DNA from: Marinobacterium_A aestuariivivens
Lineage (GTDB): Bacteria; Pseudomonadota; Gammaproteobacteria; Pseudomonadales; Balneatricaceae
Assembly (NCBI RefSeq): GCF_042661465.1
Contig: NZ_JBHSWE010000001.1
Location: 248,001 to 312,000, forward strand
Direction: 5' to 3'
DNA length: 64,000 nucleotides
Part shown: positions 23,670-33,759 of the stretch, one piece after another
Position numbering within the stretch: position 1 is the first letter of the stretch
Layout of the letters: each line of letters starts with the position of its first letter
Notes under the pieces: model-generated
Databases searched by the model: none
Told to the model about the DNA's origin: nothing
The model's input: the letters and a program-made list of their open reading frames with translations, nothing else
Program-made: the position numbers and the translations under genes

Positions 23670-25656
23670 ATGCTGACCCTGACCGAAAACCAGATTCTCG
23701 AGCGTATTCACAGCCGTACCCCCTTCGAAGCGAGCCTGCGCGATGGCTCCCTCTGCATCAGGGTCGACGAGTATCTGCCCATCGTCTGCGCCGCGCTGCA
23801 CGGCGGCAGCCGCATGCAGAACGACAGCCTCGAGCGCCTGGCGGTGGATGACAGGGACCGGCTGCAGCTCGAGGATCGCGGCAGCGACTGGCTGATCGCC
23901 CTGATGCCGATCACCCTCTGCGCCCAGGACTCCCGGCTCGAATACGACCTCAGCCTGCCGGCCGGGAAATGCGTGCGCGACGAAATCAGCGGCATGGCGC
24001 TGTGGCGGCGTCCGGTGACCAAGGTGCAGCGCCGCCGGGGCGAAGAGCGCCACCAGCGCATCTACCGCATTCTCGATGCCCTGCTCTGGGCACTGGAGGA
24101 GGATCACCGCCATGCGGTGCTGTTCGACATCCACAGCTGTCCGTTCGAGGAGATGCACGACGGCCATACCAAGATCAATATTGCCGCTGGGGATGTCGAG
24201 GGCGAGCAGTGGCAGCCGATGCTCAAACGCCTGCAGGGCAGGCTTGGAGAGATCGAGCTGCCGAACCTCGCCAACCGTGTCAGTTTCGGTGAACGCCAGC
24301 ACGGCGGCGGCTATACCGCCAGCCATATCAGCGAACATCACGGCAGCACCCTGACCATCCCGCTCGAAATCCAGAAGGTCTTCCTCGATCTCGCCACCGG
24401 CCAGCCGTTCCCGATGGTCGTCGATGCGCTGCAACATGGCCTGCACGATGTGCTGCTGGAAACGACGGCCGACGCCAGCCGCACCTTCCCCGGTCGTTCG
24501 CTGCGCCGTCACGACCTGCTGCCGGCGGAACTGCCGCCCGAGGTGCTGCTGGTCGACCGCGAGCTGAAGAAACTGGCCAGGGGCTGGAGACGCTGCTCTA
24601 TATCAACCCGATCAACATGCCGGGCGAACAGCGCCGCTTTCTCAAATCCCATGGCCGCCTGGCGCCGCGTTTTCGCTATCGCCAGCTCAAGATCGACCCC
24701 TATGCCCACCGCGAGAAGCTCTATCGGCTGCCGGTCGACGCCATCCGCGACCCGTCGCTGCGCCAGCTCTACCGCCAGGTCATCGATGCCCTGGCCGAAC
24801 GCATCGACCTGCTGGTCAGCATCGGCACCGACAGCTTCCTCTACAATTCGCTGCGCTACTATGGCGAACCGACGGCCGGCGAGCTGGCCAATGCCCGTTT
24901 CCTGCTGCATGCGGTGGACCGGCCGGAAGAGGTCAACGGTCCGCAACTGAGCTCGAAGGAGATGATTCCGCAGTTCCAGCAACTGGCGAAAGCCTGGGAC
25001 TCAAGTGCAAGGTGGAACTCTCGGACCAGCTGATTGCCGCGGCCATGGTCAACAACGGCCGCAAGGCGCTGCTGGTGCGCCGTTCGGCGAAGGTGTCACC
25101 GGTGGAGCTGCATGCGCTGGCGCACCACGAGCTCGGCGTGCACATGACCACCTCGCTCAACGCTCAGCTGCAGCCGCTGGAGGTGTTCTCGCTGGGCCTG
25201 CCCGGCGCGACCCACACCCAGGAGGGGCTTGCGATCTTCAGCGAATACCTGTCCGGCAACCTCACCCTAAAACGCCTCAAGAGCCTCGCACAGCGGGTGA
25301 TTGCCGTCGACCTGATGATCCGTTACGGCGACTTCTGCCGCACCTGGCGCACCTTGGTGGAAGATTACGGCGTCGAACACGAGGAGGCCTTCCGTGTCTG
25401 CACCCGCGTCCACCGCGGCGGCGGTTTCACCAAGGACCACCTCTACCTGAGCGGCTTCCGCGATGCCCTGCAGCTGCATCGCAGCCGCGACATCCGCGGC
25501 CTCTTCATCGGCAAGACCGGCTTCGAGTACCTGGACCTGATCGACGACCTGCTGGCCCGCGAGCTGCTGGCTGCGCCGAAGTACCTGCCGGTATGCCTGG
25601 AGCAGCCCGGCCAGTCGGCGCCGGAACTTGATTATCTGGTGGCTTGTATTAGGTGA
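23670..25656 (+). CDS. N-formylglutamate amidohydrolase-like / QEGLA-motif (DUF1704) metallopeptidase fusion, two frameshifts
   Basis: About 662 aa. Residues ~1-270 resemble N-formylglutamate amidohydrolases (FDIHSCPFEEMHDGHTKINI, HGGGYTASHISEHHG). The rest is the flavohemoglobin expression-modulating QEGLA family/DUF1704, with a zinc-protease-like HHELGVH (HExxH) and HTQEGLAIFSEYLSGN. In many bacteria these are two adjacent genes; here they share one frame. One-base losses near 24585 (GCCAGGGGCTGG) and 24993 (GCCTGGGACTC) break it. Repair gives ARGLETLLYINPINM and AWGLKCKVELSDQ. The substrate is unknown. Confidence 0.82.
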
Positions 25657-25682
25657 GTTCACCGTAGCAAGTTTACAGAATT

Positions 25683-25891
25683 GTAGGATGGGTGAAGCCG
25701 CCATTGGAGGACATTACCGGTATTGCACGGGGCCCTGCGCGGCGTAACCCACCATAGGCGCCGCAGGCGCCTTGGCTTCCGTTGGCATGGGGTGGGTTCA
25801 CCCGTCGACAATCCCATGAGGGGTTACGCGGCGGCCACGTATCGCGGCAACCTTGTCGAATGGCCGTGACGCGCCGCTCCACCCATCCTAC
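25683..25891. repeat. 209-bp MITE-like element with terminal inverted repeats
   Basis: The ends are a perfect 12-bp inverted repeat, GTAGGATGGGTG at 25683-25694 and CACCCATCCTAC at 25880-25891. Internal palindromes include GGCGCCGCAGGCGCC near 25756. There is no transposase. It fills the gap between two convergent genes. The ends resemble the GTAGGGTGC family in this window, so the two may be related. Confidence 0.65.
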
Positions 25892-25895
25892 GAAC

Positions 25896-26680
25896 TCAAT
25901 ACTGCCAACTGTCTTTCATCTGGCTCCAGAGGATGACCGGCGGCACGCGCTCGAGAATCTCGGCGCCGCGGATCATCAGGACCTCTCCCTGCGCCACCGG
26001 CGTCCAGCCCTCGCCCTGCGCCATCGAGGCGACGCGGGCCTCCCCGGTCTCTCGGATACGAAAAGGCCCGGTGCGGCGGGGTCATCGGGCCGGTGCTGGG
26101 CGTGGGCGAACAGCAGCTCGCTGTCGCTGTAGATGAAGTTGGCGAGTCCCAGAGGCCGCATGCGGGCGGCGAAATCGGTGACCAGGGCCAGACGTACCTC
26201 GGGCAGCGGTTTGCCGTCCTGCCAGAGTGCGCGCATCCGCGCCATCAGCACGCAGAACGCCTGTTCGGCGACAGTTGCGCCCACCGGCCGGTAAGGGCCG
26301 GTGGGATACTTGCGGCTGTCTTCGAGCCCCTGCAACTGGCCCTGAAAAGCAAACAGGTGGGTATGCCCGTGAAGCTCCCGGGCGAAGGGCTGACTGTCGG
26401 CGAGCGGCAGCCGTTCGGCGGGCCCCGAACAGGACAGCAGCAGGGCGCAGGGACGGCCGAAACCACTGACGAAATGCTCGATCAGACCGCCCGCCGCAGG
26501 CCCCCGGATCAGCAGCGCATCGGCGCCCTCGTAACACCCCAGCCCCTGCGCCGGCGGCGCAGCCGCCTCCGCTCCCGGTAGCAGATGCTCCGGCTCCAGG
26601 GGACCGGCTTCGGCTCTGGAAAGTGCAAATAACATGGACGGACTACTTCCTGAATAGGCGAGTTCACAGCGTAGAGTCAA
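25896..26680 (-). CDS. degenerate class II glutamine amidotransferase-like protein, one frameshift
   Basis: About 261 aa if it starts at the TTG at 26680 (246 aa from the ATG at 26635, which has the better ribosome site AGGAAG). The TTG start keeps CELAYSG, which resembles the nucleophile-containing CxxLAYSG start of YafJ/EgtC-type amidotransferases, but four residues precede the Cys. Later motifs are altered: QPFARE for the usual HPFxRE and FQGQL for HNGQL. YRPVGATVAEQAFCVLM is well kept. A one-base loss near 26058 breaks the frame; downstream it reads VASMAQGEGWTPVAQGEVLM. It is probably catalytically impaired or divergent. Confidence 0.62.
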
Positions 26681-26735
26681 CAGTAGACAGAAGCGCCCGC
26701 AAAGCGGACGCTCACCATCTGTACGCTGTTAACTG

Positions 26736-28091
26736 TCAACTATCTTTATTCTTGCTGACAACCCGCAACTGGCAGAACTGATGAAAGCCCTCTGCCGAGC
26801 CGTGGTAGCCATAGCCGCTCTGGCGCGCCCCGACCCAGGGACACTCGACAGTGCCGAAGCAGCTCTTGTTGACCCCGATCATACCGGCTTCGAGATGCCG
26901 TGCCACCTGCCAGGCGCGATCCTCGTCCTCGCCGAACACCACGGCACCGAGTCCGTAGTCCCCGCCATTGGCCAGCCGCAGCGCCTCGTCGACGTCGTCG
27001 TAGACCTGGATGCACATCACCGGGCCGAAGGTCTCCTCCTGCATGATCCACATGTCGGCACGGCAGTCGGCCAGGATCGTCGGCTTGATGTAGCCGGGAG
27101 GATGATCATCGTCCCCCTGGATGCGGCGGGCGCCGGCCGCCAGTGCCTGGGCGATCTGATCCAGCACATGCTGGCGCTGACGCTCGTGAATCATCGGCCC
27201 GAGGCGGGCCTGGTCATCATGCCAGGGCCCAGGCGGTAATCGCGGGCCAGGCGCACCACGCGCTGCTCGAAACAGATCGCCACCTGACGGTCGACATAGA
27301 CCCGCTCGGTGGAGACGCAGGTCTGGCCGGAATTCTCGAAACTGTTGGCACAGGCAAACTCCGCGGCAGCATCCAGATCGGCGTCGTCCAGCACCAGCAG
27401 CGGATCCTTGCCGCCCAGCTCCAGCATCAGCCGTTTCAGCCCGGGGCGGCCCGCGCCATGATGTCCTTGCCGGCCTCCCGCGAACCGGTAAAGGCGACCA
27501 TGTCGACAGCGGCCTCCACCAGCGAGCGCCCCTGCTGGTCGGGCCCTGGATCACCTGCAGCACACCCTGCGGCAGAAAGCGGTTGAGCACATCGGCGTAG
27601 GCCTGGCCGGTCAGCGGTGTCTCCTCCGACGGCTTGAACAGCACGGTGTTGCCGCTCAGCAGCGCCGGCAGCAGCGTCCACTGCGGCATCGACATCGGGT
27701 AGTTCCAGGGGCTGATCACCGCACAGACGCCCAGCGGGTCGTAATAGAGGGTCGATTCGGTATCCTCGTCGGCACTGCGCCTGCAGCGCCGCCACCGCCT
27801 GCTTGACCCGAGGCGCCACGCTGGCGGCGCAGAACCGGACCTCGCCGATGCCCTTGCGCAACGGCTTGCCCATCTCCTGGCTCAGGAGTTCGCCGAGGAA
27901 GCGGCCTCCTCCTCCAGGGCCCCGGCCGCCTGCAGCAGGCAGCGCCCCCTCTCCTCCACGCTCAGGTGGCTCCATTCGGCCAGCGCATCGCGCGCGCCGC
28001 AGACCAGTGCCGGGATCGCCTCGAGCGGCGTCGTGGGAATTTCCCCCACCGGCTCACCGGTCGCCGGATTGAGGGAGATCAGATATGTCAT
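26736..28091 (-). CDS. aldehyde dehydrogenase (succinate-semialdehyde DH-like), five frameshifts
   Basis: About 453 aa after repair. MTYLISLNPATGEPVGEIP starts after GGAGGTGCTGCT. Blocks are MISPWNYPMSMPQWTLLPAL, LMLELGGKDPLLVLDDADL (general-base Glu), FENSGQTCVSTERVYVD (nucleophile Cys), MQEETFGPVMCIQVYDD and a C-terminal WVGARQSGYGYHG. It oxidises an aldehyde with NAD(P)+. Breaks lie near 27900, 27775, 27548, 27437 and 27232, the last in GCCCTGGCAT where one C restores LGPWHDDQA. Five breaks in 1.36 kb is the highest density here, so real decay cannot be excluded. Confidence 0.75.
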
Positions 28092-28245
28092 AGCAGCACC
28101 TCCGTCAGCCTGACCTTCAGGATAGTTGCTGGCCGCCAGGGTCGCGACCCGCCTTCACCCGGGCCTCACGCAGCGCCGGTTAAACTCCGCCCTCGACAGA
28201 CACTGAGCTGCCACGAGCCCTTATCCCGACCGGACCGATCAGCCG

Positions 28246-28590
28246 ATGAATCAAAGCCTTCCCCTGACGCACTGCATGACCCAAGCCCCCGCGCGCCACT
28301 TCTGGATCAGGCACGGCCTTTTGCCACTGCTGCTGTTTGTCGGTGCCCAGGCGCTGATCGAGGCGTTGTCGCTGGACCTGGTGCTGGGGGACTGGCTCTT
28401 CCGACTGGAGGGTCACGACCTCTGGACCCTCGCCATCAGCTGGTTCAGCGCCCTGTTGCTGTATCGCTGGCTGTTGCAACGGCGCCCACTGGGGCATAAT
28501 CCTCGGGCTGGCAGGACGCTTCTTATGCCGGTCACTGTCGCCGAAACAGGAGCCTGGACACCGAATGAAAGTGCTGGTCGCCGACGATGA
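28246..28590 (+). pseudogene. PAP2-family phosphatase with internal deletion (remnant)
   Basis: The 114-aa frame joins what looks like the first membrane segment of a PAP2/LpxT-like lipid phosphatase (HFWIRHGLLPLLLFVGAQAL ... LDLVLGDWLFRLEG) directly to its last one (GHDLWTLAISWFSALLLYRW). The middle, with the catalytic KxxxxxxRP and SxxxxxH motifs, is missing. The last ~30 residues run out of family and overlap the response-regulator start. PAP2 genes often accompany eptA and its two-component regulators, which fits the neighbours. It may be a true deletion or an assembly collapse. Confidence 0.6.
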
Positions 28591-29263
28591 TGCCGATATC
28601 CTGGCCGGCATTGCGGATTTTCTCGAATGGCGCGGAATCGCAACCGACTGCGCCAGCAACGGCGACCAGGTCCTGGAGCTGTGCCGCCAGAATCGATACG
28701 ACGTCCTGATCCTCGATGTGATGATGCCGCGACTGGACGGGCTGTCCTGCTGTGAACGTCTGCGCGCGGACGGTTTCACGACGCCGATCCTCTTTCTCAC
28801 GGCACTCGACACGCTCGAAGACAAGATTCGCGGCTTCCAGGCCGGCGCCGACGATTACCTGATCAAGCCGTTCGCCATGGCCGAACTGGTGTGCCGGGTC
28901 GAAGCACTGAGCCTGCGGATATCCCGGCAGCAATTGCGCAAACTGACGTTCGGACCGCTGCAGCTCGATGTCGAGCAGGGGACCGCCACCCGCGACGGCG
29001 TGCCACTGGCCCTGACACCCCTGACCTTCAAGCTGCTCAGGCATCTTGTCGCCAGGGCGCCGCGCATGATCAGTCGCGAGGAGCTCGAGCACCAGATCTG
29101 GGGCTCGGACCCGCCCAGCAGCGACGCACTGCGTTCCCACCTCTACCAGCTGCGCATGCAACTGGACCGGCCGTTCAGGCAGCCAATGCTCGAGACACGC
29201 CGCGGCGTCGGTTTCCGCCTGACAGACCCGACCGCCCGGGAACCCCATGAAACAGAGTCTTAG
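28565..29263 (+). CDS. OmpR-family response regulator (PmrA/QseB-like)
   Basis: 232 aa. The receiver domain has the acidic pocket DDD (7-9), phospho-acceptor Asp51 in LILDVMMP, LFLTALD and the YLIKPF lysine. The OmpR winged helix spans ~130-220 (FGPLQLDVEQG, LTFKLLRHLVARAPRMISRE, LRSHLYQLRMQLD, ETRRGVGFRL). It overlaps the downstream kinase gene by 17 nt, so the two are one unit. The adjacent eptA makes lipid A modification genes the likely targets. Confidence 0.92.
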   Translation: MKVLVADDDADILAGIADFLEWRGIATDCASNGDQVLELCRQNRYDVLILDVMMPRLDGLSCCERLRADGFTTPILFLTALDTLEDKIRGFQAGADDYLIKPFAMAELVCRVEALSLRISRQQLRKLTFGPLQLDVEQGTATRDGVPLALTPLTFKLLRHLVARAPRMISREELEHQIWGSDPPSSDALRSHLYQLRMQLDRPFRQPMLETRRGVGFRLTDPTAREPHETES

Positions 29264-30463
29264 ACGCAAGATCATCCTGACAGTGGGCCTCTCGGCCTTC
29301 GCGCTCATGAGCCTTTACTGGTTGCTGGGCTGGCAGCTGGTCGAGCAGCTGGAACACCGGAACCGCGAACATTTCGCCGACTATATCGGCTCCCGTGTCG
29401 ATCGCGTGCTGACCGGTGAAGTGACGCCGGACGCGCTGCAACTGTTCGACATGCTGTCCCTGATTCAGCCACCGAACGACGTGCCGCAGGCCTGGCAGCA
29501 GTACCCGGTGCCCAGCTTCGATGAGCTACCCAATGACGACCTCCTGATCGTGCGCCCCCATCCGCAGACCGGGGAGCCCTACTACCTGATGTTGCGACAG
29601 GTCGAGCAGTTGCTGGAGGGCCAGCAGCAGGAAACGGTCGAAATGGGGCTGGTGATCGGCGGCATTGCGCTGATCACCCTGGGCGCCATGGGGTTGACGC
29701 TGCTGATTACCTGGCAGCTGACGGTGCCGATCCGCGAACTCACGCAACAGCTGGAACGGATCGACCCCGCGCAGCCCAGGCTCGAGCCGCTCGCGCGCAA
29801 TGACGAGATCGGTTTCATGAGCCGCCAGGTCGCCGCGCTGCTCGACCGTGCCGCGGCCTTCCTGCGGCGTGAACGCGATTTTACCCGCTTCGCCAGCCAT
29901 GAGCTGCGCTCACCGGTCATGGTGGTGCGCAGCTCTCTCGACCTGCTTCGCGAGACCGTGCCGCCGACACGGCTCAACCGGCGCGCACTGCAGCGCATCG
30001 ACGATGCAACCCTGCGCATGAACCAGCTGATCGAAGCCTTTCTCTGGCTCGGACGGGAAACGAAGCCGCCACCGGCGGTGCCACTCGACCGCACCGCACT
30101 GCAACAACTGCTCGACGAACTTTTCAGGATCCATCCGGACCTGCAGTCCCGCGGCACCGCCCTGTCGCTGGCGGAATGCCACTGGACGGTTCCCCCTTCG
30201 TGCTTTCGGTAGTCATCGACAACCTGCTGCGCAACGCCCTGATTCATGGCGAAGGGCAGATCGAGATCAGCAGCAACGCCACCAACCTGTGGATCCGCAA
30301 CGCCGTCGGCGAGTCAGGCCCGGCGGGCACCGAAAGCCATGGCTACGGCCTGCTGATAGCCCGGCAGCTGTGCGAACAGGCAAATCTGGGGCTCGAGCTG
30401 GAAGCACAACCCGGGCAATTCAGCGCCAGGCTCCATTTCAACGGGGCTCAGGCCGGCCCCTGA
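29247..30463 (+). CDS. sensor histidine kinase (PmrB-like), one frameshift
   Basis: About 405 aa. Two membrane helices (~9-30 and ~130-155) flank a short periplasmic domain. HAMP follows (TVPIRELTQQLERID), then the H-box FTRFASHELRSPVMVV, N-box VIDNLLRNALIHGEG and G-box HGYGLLIARQLCEQ. The phospho-acceptor His lies in SHELRSP. A one-base loss near 30188 (GCCACTGGACGG) separates H-box and N-box. The stop lies 16 nt inside the end of convergent eptA. It probably senses an envelope signal and controls the regulator upstream. Confidence 0.88.
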
Positions 30464-32145
30464 CCGACAGCGGGGTCGTCGCGCGCCAGATCTTCGGGCG
30501 CTCGGCGGCAGCCCCGGAAGATGTCCAGGGACGGGTCATACACCTCCGTTCGGACGTTCATCAGCCCCAGCACCGAGTGCACCAGGTTGTCGTGACTGAC
30601 CGCGCTGTCACGCAGGCCATGCAGGCATTGGGTATTGATATCATCACGCTGCGCCAGACTCCGGGACAGCCAGACCACGAAGGGAATATGGGTCTGCTCC
30701 GAGGGTGCCAGCAGATAGGGCATGCCGTGCAGATAGATATTGCCCTCTCCCAGGGATTCGCCATGATCCGACATGTACAGCATGGCGGTGTCATAGCGAT
30801 CCTGACGCTGCTTCAGGAAGCCGATCACGCGACTGAGGAAATAGTCGGTGTACAGAATGCTGTTGTCATAGGCATTGCGGATCGCCGCCTCGCTGCACGC
30901 CTGCAGCTGATTGCTGTCGCAGACCGGCGTGAACTGCTCGAATCGGCGCGGATAACGCAGATAATAGGCCGGACCGTGACTTCCCTTCTGGTGCAGCACC
31001 ATGACCTTGTCGTCCGGACTGCTGTTCAGGTAGTCATTCAGCGCCGTCAGCATCGTTTCGTCGTAGCACTCGCTGTCACCGCAGAACTCCGCCGTATCGA
31101 ACAGCTGTGCAGGCTGGCTTTCGACGCGATCGCAGACACCCTTGCAACCGGAATTGTTATCACGCCAAAGCACACCGATGCCGGCATGGCGCAGCACGTC
31201 GAGCAGATTTTCCCGATGACGCTCCGCCCCCTTGTCGTAATCGCTGCGACCATTGAGGGAGAACATGCAGGGCAGCGATTCGGCGGTGCTGGTGCCGCAG
31301 GAGGCCGCCTGGTCGAAATGGATCACCGATTCCTGCCTCAGCCGCGGGGTGGTATCGCGCGCGTAGCCGTTGAGGCCAAAGTTGGCGGCCCGCGCCGTTT
31401 CGCCCACCACCAGAATCAGCAGCTTCTGCCGTTCCCGCTCTGCGGCCGGCTCGATCACGCGCGCATCCTCGCCCAGGACCTGCAACGGCACATCGACCGG
31501 ATCGTAGGCACCGAACAGGTAGCGGCTGCCGTAGTAGAGGTAGTTCGACGGCACGGCCAGGTTGCGAACCTGACGGTTGTTGCGAAACAGCGACGAGTAA
31601 TCCTTGAACAGCAGCGCCGCATTGAGACCGATGACGACCAAACATAGCGACAGCGACAGCACGCCGGACTTCAGCTCGGTACCGCATGACCGCTGGCGAA
31701 TCCGCACGCCGAGCACCAGCACGGACGGCAACAGGCCATACAGCAGCAGGTGTCCGAGCAAGGGCAGACTGAGCAGCTCCGCGGCCTCGCCGACATTGGT
31801 TTCGAACAGGTTCTGCACCATGGACTTGTCGATCAGGATGCCGTAACTCTGCATGAAATACGACACGGCGCTGGCACTGAGCAGAATGAAGATCGCCAGT
31901 GGCTTCAATAGCCGGCGATGGCCGATCAGGGTCAGGAAAATCTGATACAGCGCCACCAGCAGCGTGAAGAAGGCGGCGATGAACAGCAGCCGCGTCAGCG
32001 GGCCGGACGACGGCTGACTCGACACCAGCCGCCAGAGCGGCGCATTGTAAAAGAGTACCAGCGTGGCACAGAGCAACAGTCGAAACTGGCTGGCGGTGAG
32101 CGTGGGGCGCAGGCGTTTCCAGCCTGCCGGCTCGGACTTCGTCAT
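30448..32145 (-). CDS. eptA: lipid A phosphoethanolamine transferase, EptA family
   Basis: 565 aa. Five membrane helices fill residues ~20-190. The periplasmic sulfatase-fold domain has VGETARAANFGLNGY, the nucleophile region SCGTSTAESLPCMFSLNGR (Thr), VLHQKGSHGPAYYLRYP and YMSDHGESLGE with metal ligands. Cysteines for the usual disulfides are present. It adds phosphoethanolamine to lipid A phosphates and in other species confers cationic peptide tolerance. The ATG at 32145 begins MTKSEPAGWKRL. It lies tail-to-tail with the two-component pair. Confidence 0.92.
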   Translation of the reverse strand: MTKSEPAGWKRLRPTLTASQFRLLLCATLVLFYNAPLWRLVSSQPSSGPLTRLLFIAAFFTLLVALYQIFLTLIGHRRLLKPLAIFILLSASAVSYFMQSYGILIDKSMVQNLFETNVGEAAELLSLPLLGHLLLYGLLPSVLVLGVRIRQRSCGTELKSGVLSLSLCLVVIGLNAALLFKDYSSLFRNNRQVRNLAVPSNYLYYGSRYLFGAYDPVDVPLQVLGEDARVIEPAAERERQKLLILVVGETARAANFGLNGYARDTTPRLRQESVIHFDQAASCGTSTAESLPCMFSLNGRSDYDKGAERHRENLLDVLRHAGIGVLWRDNNSGCKGVCDRVESQPAQLFDTAEFCGDSECYDETMLTALNDYLNSSPDDKVMVLHQKGSHGPAYYLRYPRRFEQFTPVCDSNQLQACSEAAIRNAYDNSILYTDYFLSRVIGFLKQRQDRYDTAMLYMSDHGESLGEGNIYLHGMPYLLAPSEQTHIPFVVWLSRSLAQRDDINTQCLHGLRDSAVSHDNLVHSVLGLMNVRTEVYDPSLDIFRGCRRAPEDLARDDPAVGQGPA

Positions 32146-32256
32146 GGGGTATTGAACTCGGCATCTTGGATCGATGCTGGATACCTTACGCCCGCCTGCG
32201 TGAGCGCTCTGTGAAATCGCGCGTTCCGAGCGCGACACTTCCAGCAGCGGGGGCGC

Positions 32257-33474
32257 TCAGGACGACAGGTCGGCGCGACTCTGGGCCACCGGCAGCAGCA
32301 TCAGCAGACCGATCAGAGCCATCGCCCCCAGTACCACCGGAAACATCAGCCAGTTCATCCAGAGCCAGCCGACGGACGACTCGAGCCAGCCTGCCAGCAA
32401 CGCTGACAGGCTGACGCTGCTGAAAACCAGAAACTCGTTGGCCGCCTGGGTACGGGCCTTTTCTCCGGGTCGGTAGGCCCGGGTCAGGTGGGTTGTAGCG
32501 CTGATGAACATGAAGCACCAGCCCACGCCCAGCAACACCAGCGCCAGCCAGAAGTGCCACTGGCTCTGCCCCTGCAGGTTGACGAAGATGCACAGCAGCA
32601 TCAGCACGCCGCCGGCCAACATCATCGCCGGTGCGCCGAATCGCTCGACCAGACGTCCGGTGAAGAATGCGGGCACGAACATGCCCAGCACATGCCACTG
32701 AATCACATGGGCGGCGTCACCGAAGGCGAAGCCGCAGCGGTCCATGGCCAGTGGCGTCGCCGTCATCAGCAGGTTCATGACGGCATAACTGACCATGCCG
32801 GCGATCACCGCCACCAGAAACACCGGCTGGCGCACGATGGCCGACAGTGGTCGTGCCGGCGCCTCCCCCGCCTCCGAAGCCCGGATCTGCAACTGCACGA
32901 AACGCAGCAGTACCAGCGCGAGCCCGTAGAGCCCCAGCAGGCCGACAAAGGCACCGACAAAAGGCGCGCCGTCGAACCAGTCGCGGCTGAATACCGCCAG
33001 ATTCGGCCCCAGTATCGCGGCAATGACGCCGCCGGCCATCACCAGCGATATCGCATGACTCTGCTGGGCCGGCGGTGCCGCCTCGATGGCGGCAAAGCGA
33101 TACAGCATGCCAAAGCCGATGCCGACACCGAGCAGAAAGGTGCCGCTGCAGAACAGCGCAAATTGCGAAAGCTGCAGCGCCAGGATACAGCACAGGGCAC
33201 CGAGCAGTCCGACCGTATTGCCGAGGTAGAATCCGTTCTTGCGGCCAATACGCTGCATGATCAGCGATGCCGGGATAGTCGCGGACATCAGGCCGAGAAA
33301 CTGCAGCGCCATCGGCAGCGTGATCAGCTCGATACTCGGCGCCAGTTCGCGCCCGATCAGCGCATTGACCGAAACCAGCAGCACGGTGCCGGTACTGAGC
33401 AGCGCCTGGCAGAACGCCAGCAGGATGACGTTACTGTTCAGGGCGCTGGTCGGCGCAACCGAAGACACGGGCAT
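32257..33474 (-). CDS. major facilitator superfamily transporter
   Basis: 405 aa with about 12 hydrophobic helices. The loop after helix 2 has the MFS signature variant QRIGRKNGFYLGN. The second half repeats the fold (VERFGAPAMMLAGGVLMLL). The start at 33474 (MPVSSVAPTS) has AAGGACC upstream; an ATG nine codons earlier is less well placed. The substrate is unknown. It is divergent from the repeat-rich gap that follows. Confidence 0.85.
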   Translation of the reverse strand: MPVSSVAPTSALNSNVILLAFCQALLSTGTVLLVSVNALIGRELAPSIELITLPMALQFLGLMSATIPASLIMQRIGRKNGFYLGNTVGLLGALCCILALQLSQFALFCSGTFLLGVGIGFGMLYRFAAIEAAPPAQQSHAISLVMAGGVIAAILGPNLAVFSRDWFDGAPFVGAFVGLLGLYGLALVLLRFVQLQIRASEAGEAPARPLSAIVRQPVFLVAVIAGMVSYAVMNLLMTATPLAMDRCGFAFGDAAHVIQWHVLGMFVPAFFTGRLVERFGAPAMMLAGGVLMLLCIFVNLQGQSQWHFWLALVLLGVGWCFMFISATTHLTRAYRPGEKARTQAANEFLVFSSVSLSALLAGWLESSVGWLWMNWLMFPVVLGAMALIGLLMLLPVAQSRADLSS

Positions 33475-33568
33475 GGAGAGGTCCTTGTAAAGAACGATCA
33501 TTTATCGCTATTCGCTAAAGTAACATTAACGCTGAGAAGTGAGTAGTGAGGACTCAAGGACCGTACCC

Positions 33569-33620
33569 GAATCCCCGAATCCCCGAATCCCCGAATCCCC
33601 GAATCCCCGAATCCCCGAAT
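33569..33620. repeat. octamer tandem repeat GAATCCCC
   Basis: Six exact copies of GAATCCCC run from 33569 to 33616, followed by GAAT. The array lies between the divergent MFS and EEP-hydrolase genes. It is slippage-prone and could vary in copy number between isolates. Confidence 0.9.
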
Positions 33621-33759
33621 CGGAGTATGGGTAAAGCGATGCAGTGGTGAATCCGTAACCGGTTGCCGCATGGTTCAGGCATCGCGCAACCCGTCATATC
33701 GATCGCAGTGCAGATCGATTGGCATCTGCGGCACTGACCCAAAATGTTTTGCCCGTCAC

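Noticed and set aside
28246..28590. Intact small membrane protein gene
   Set aside because: Its two halves match opposite ends of PAP2 phosphatases and its 3' end runs into the response regulator, so a remnant is more likely.
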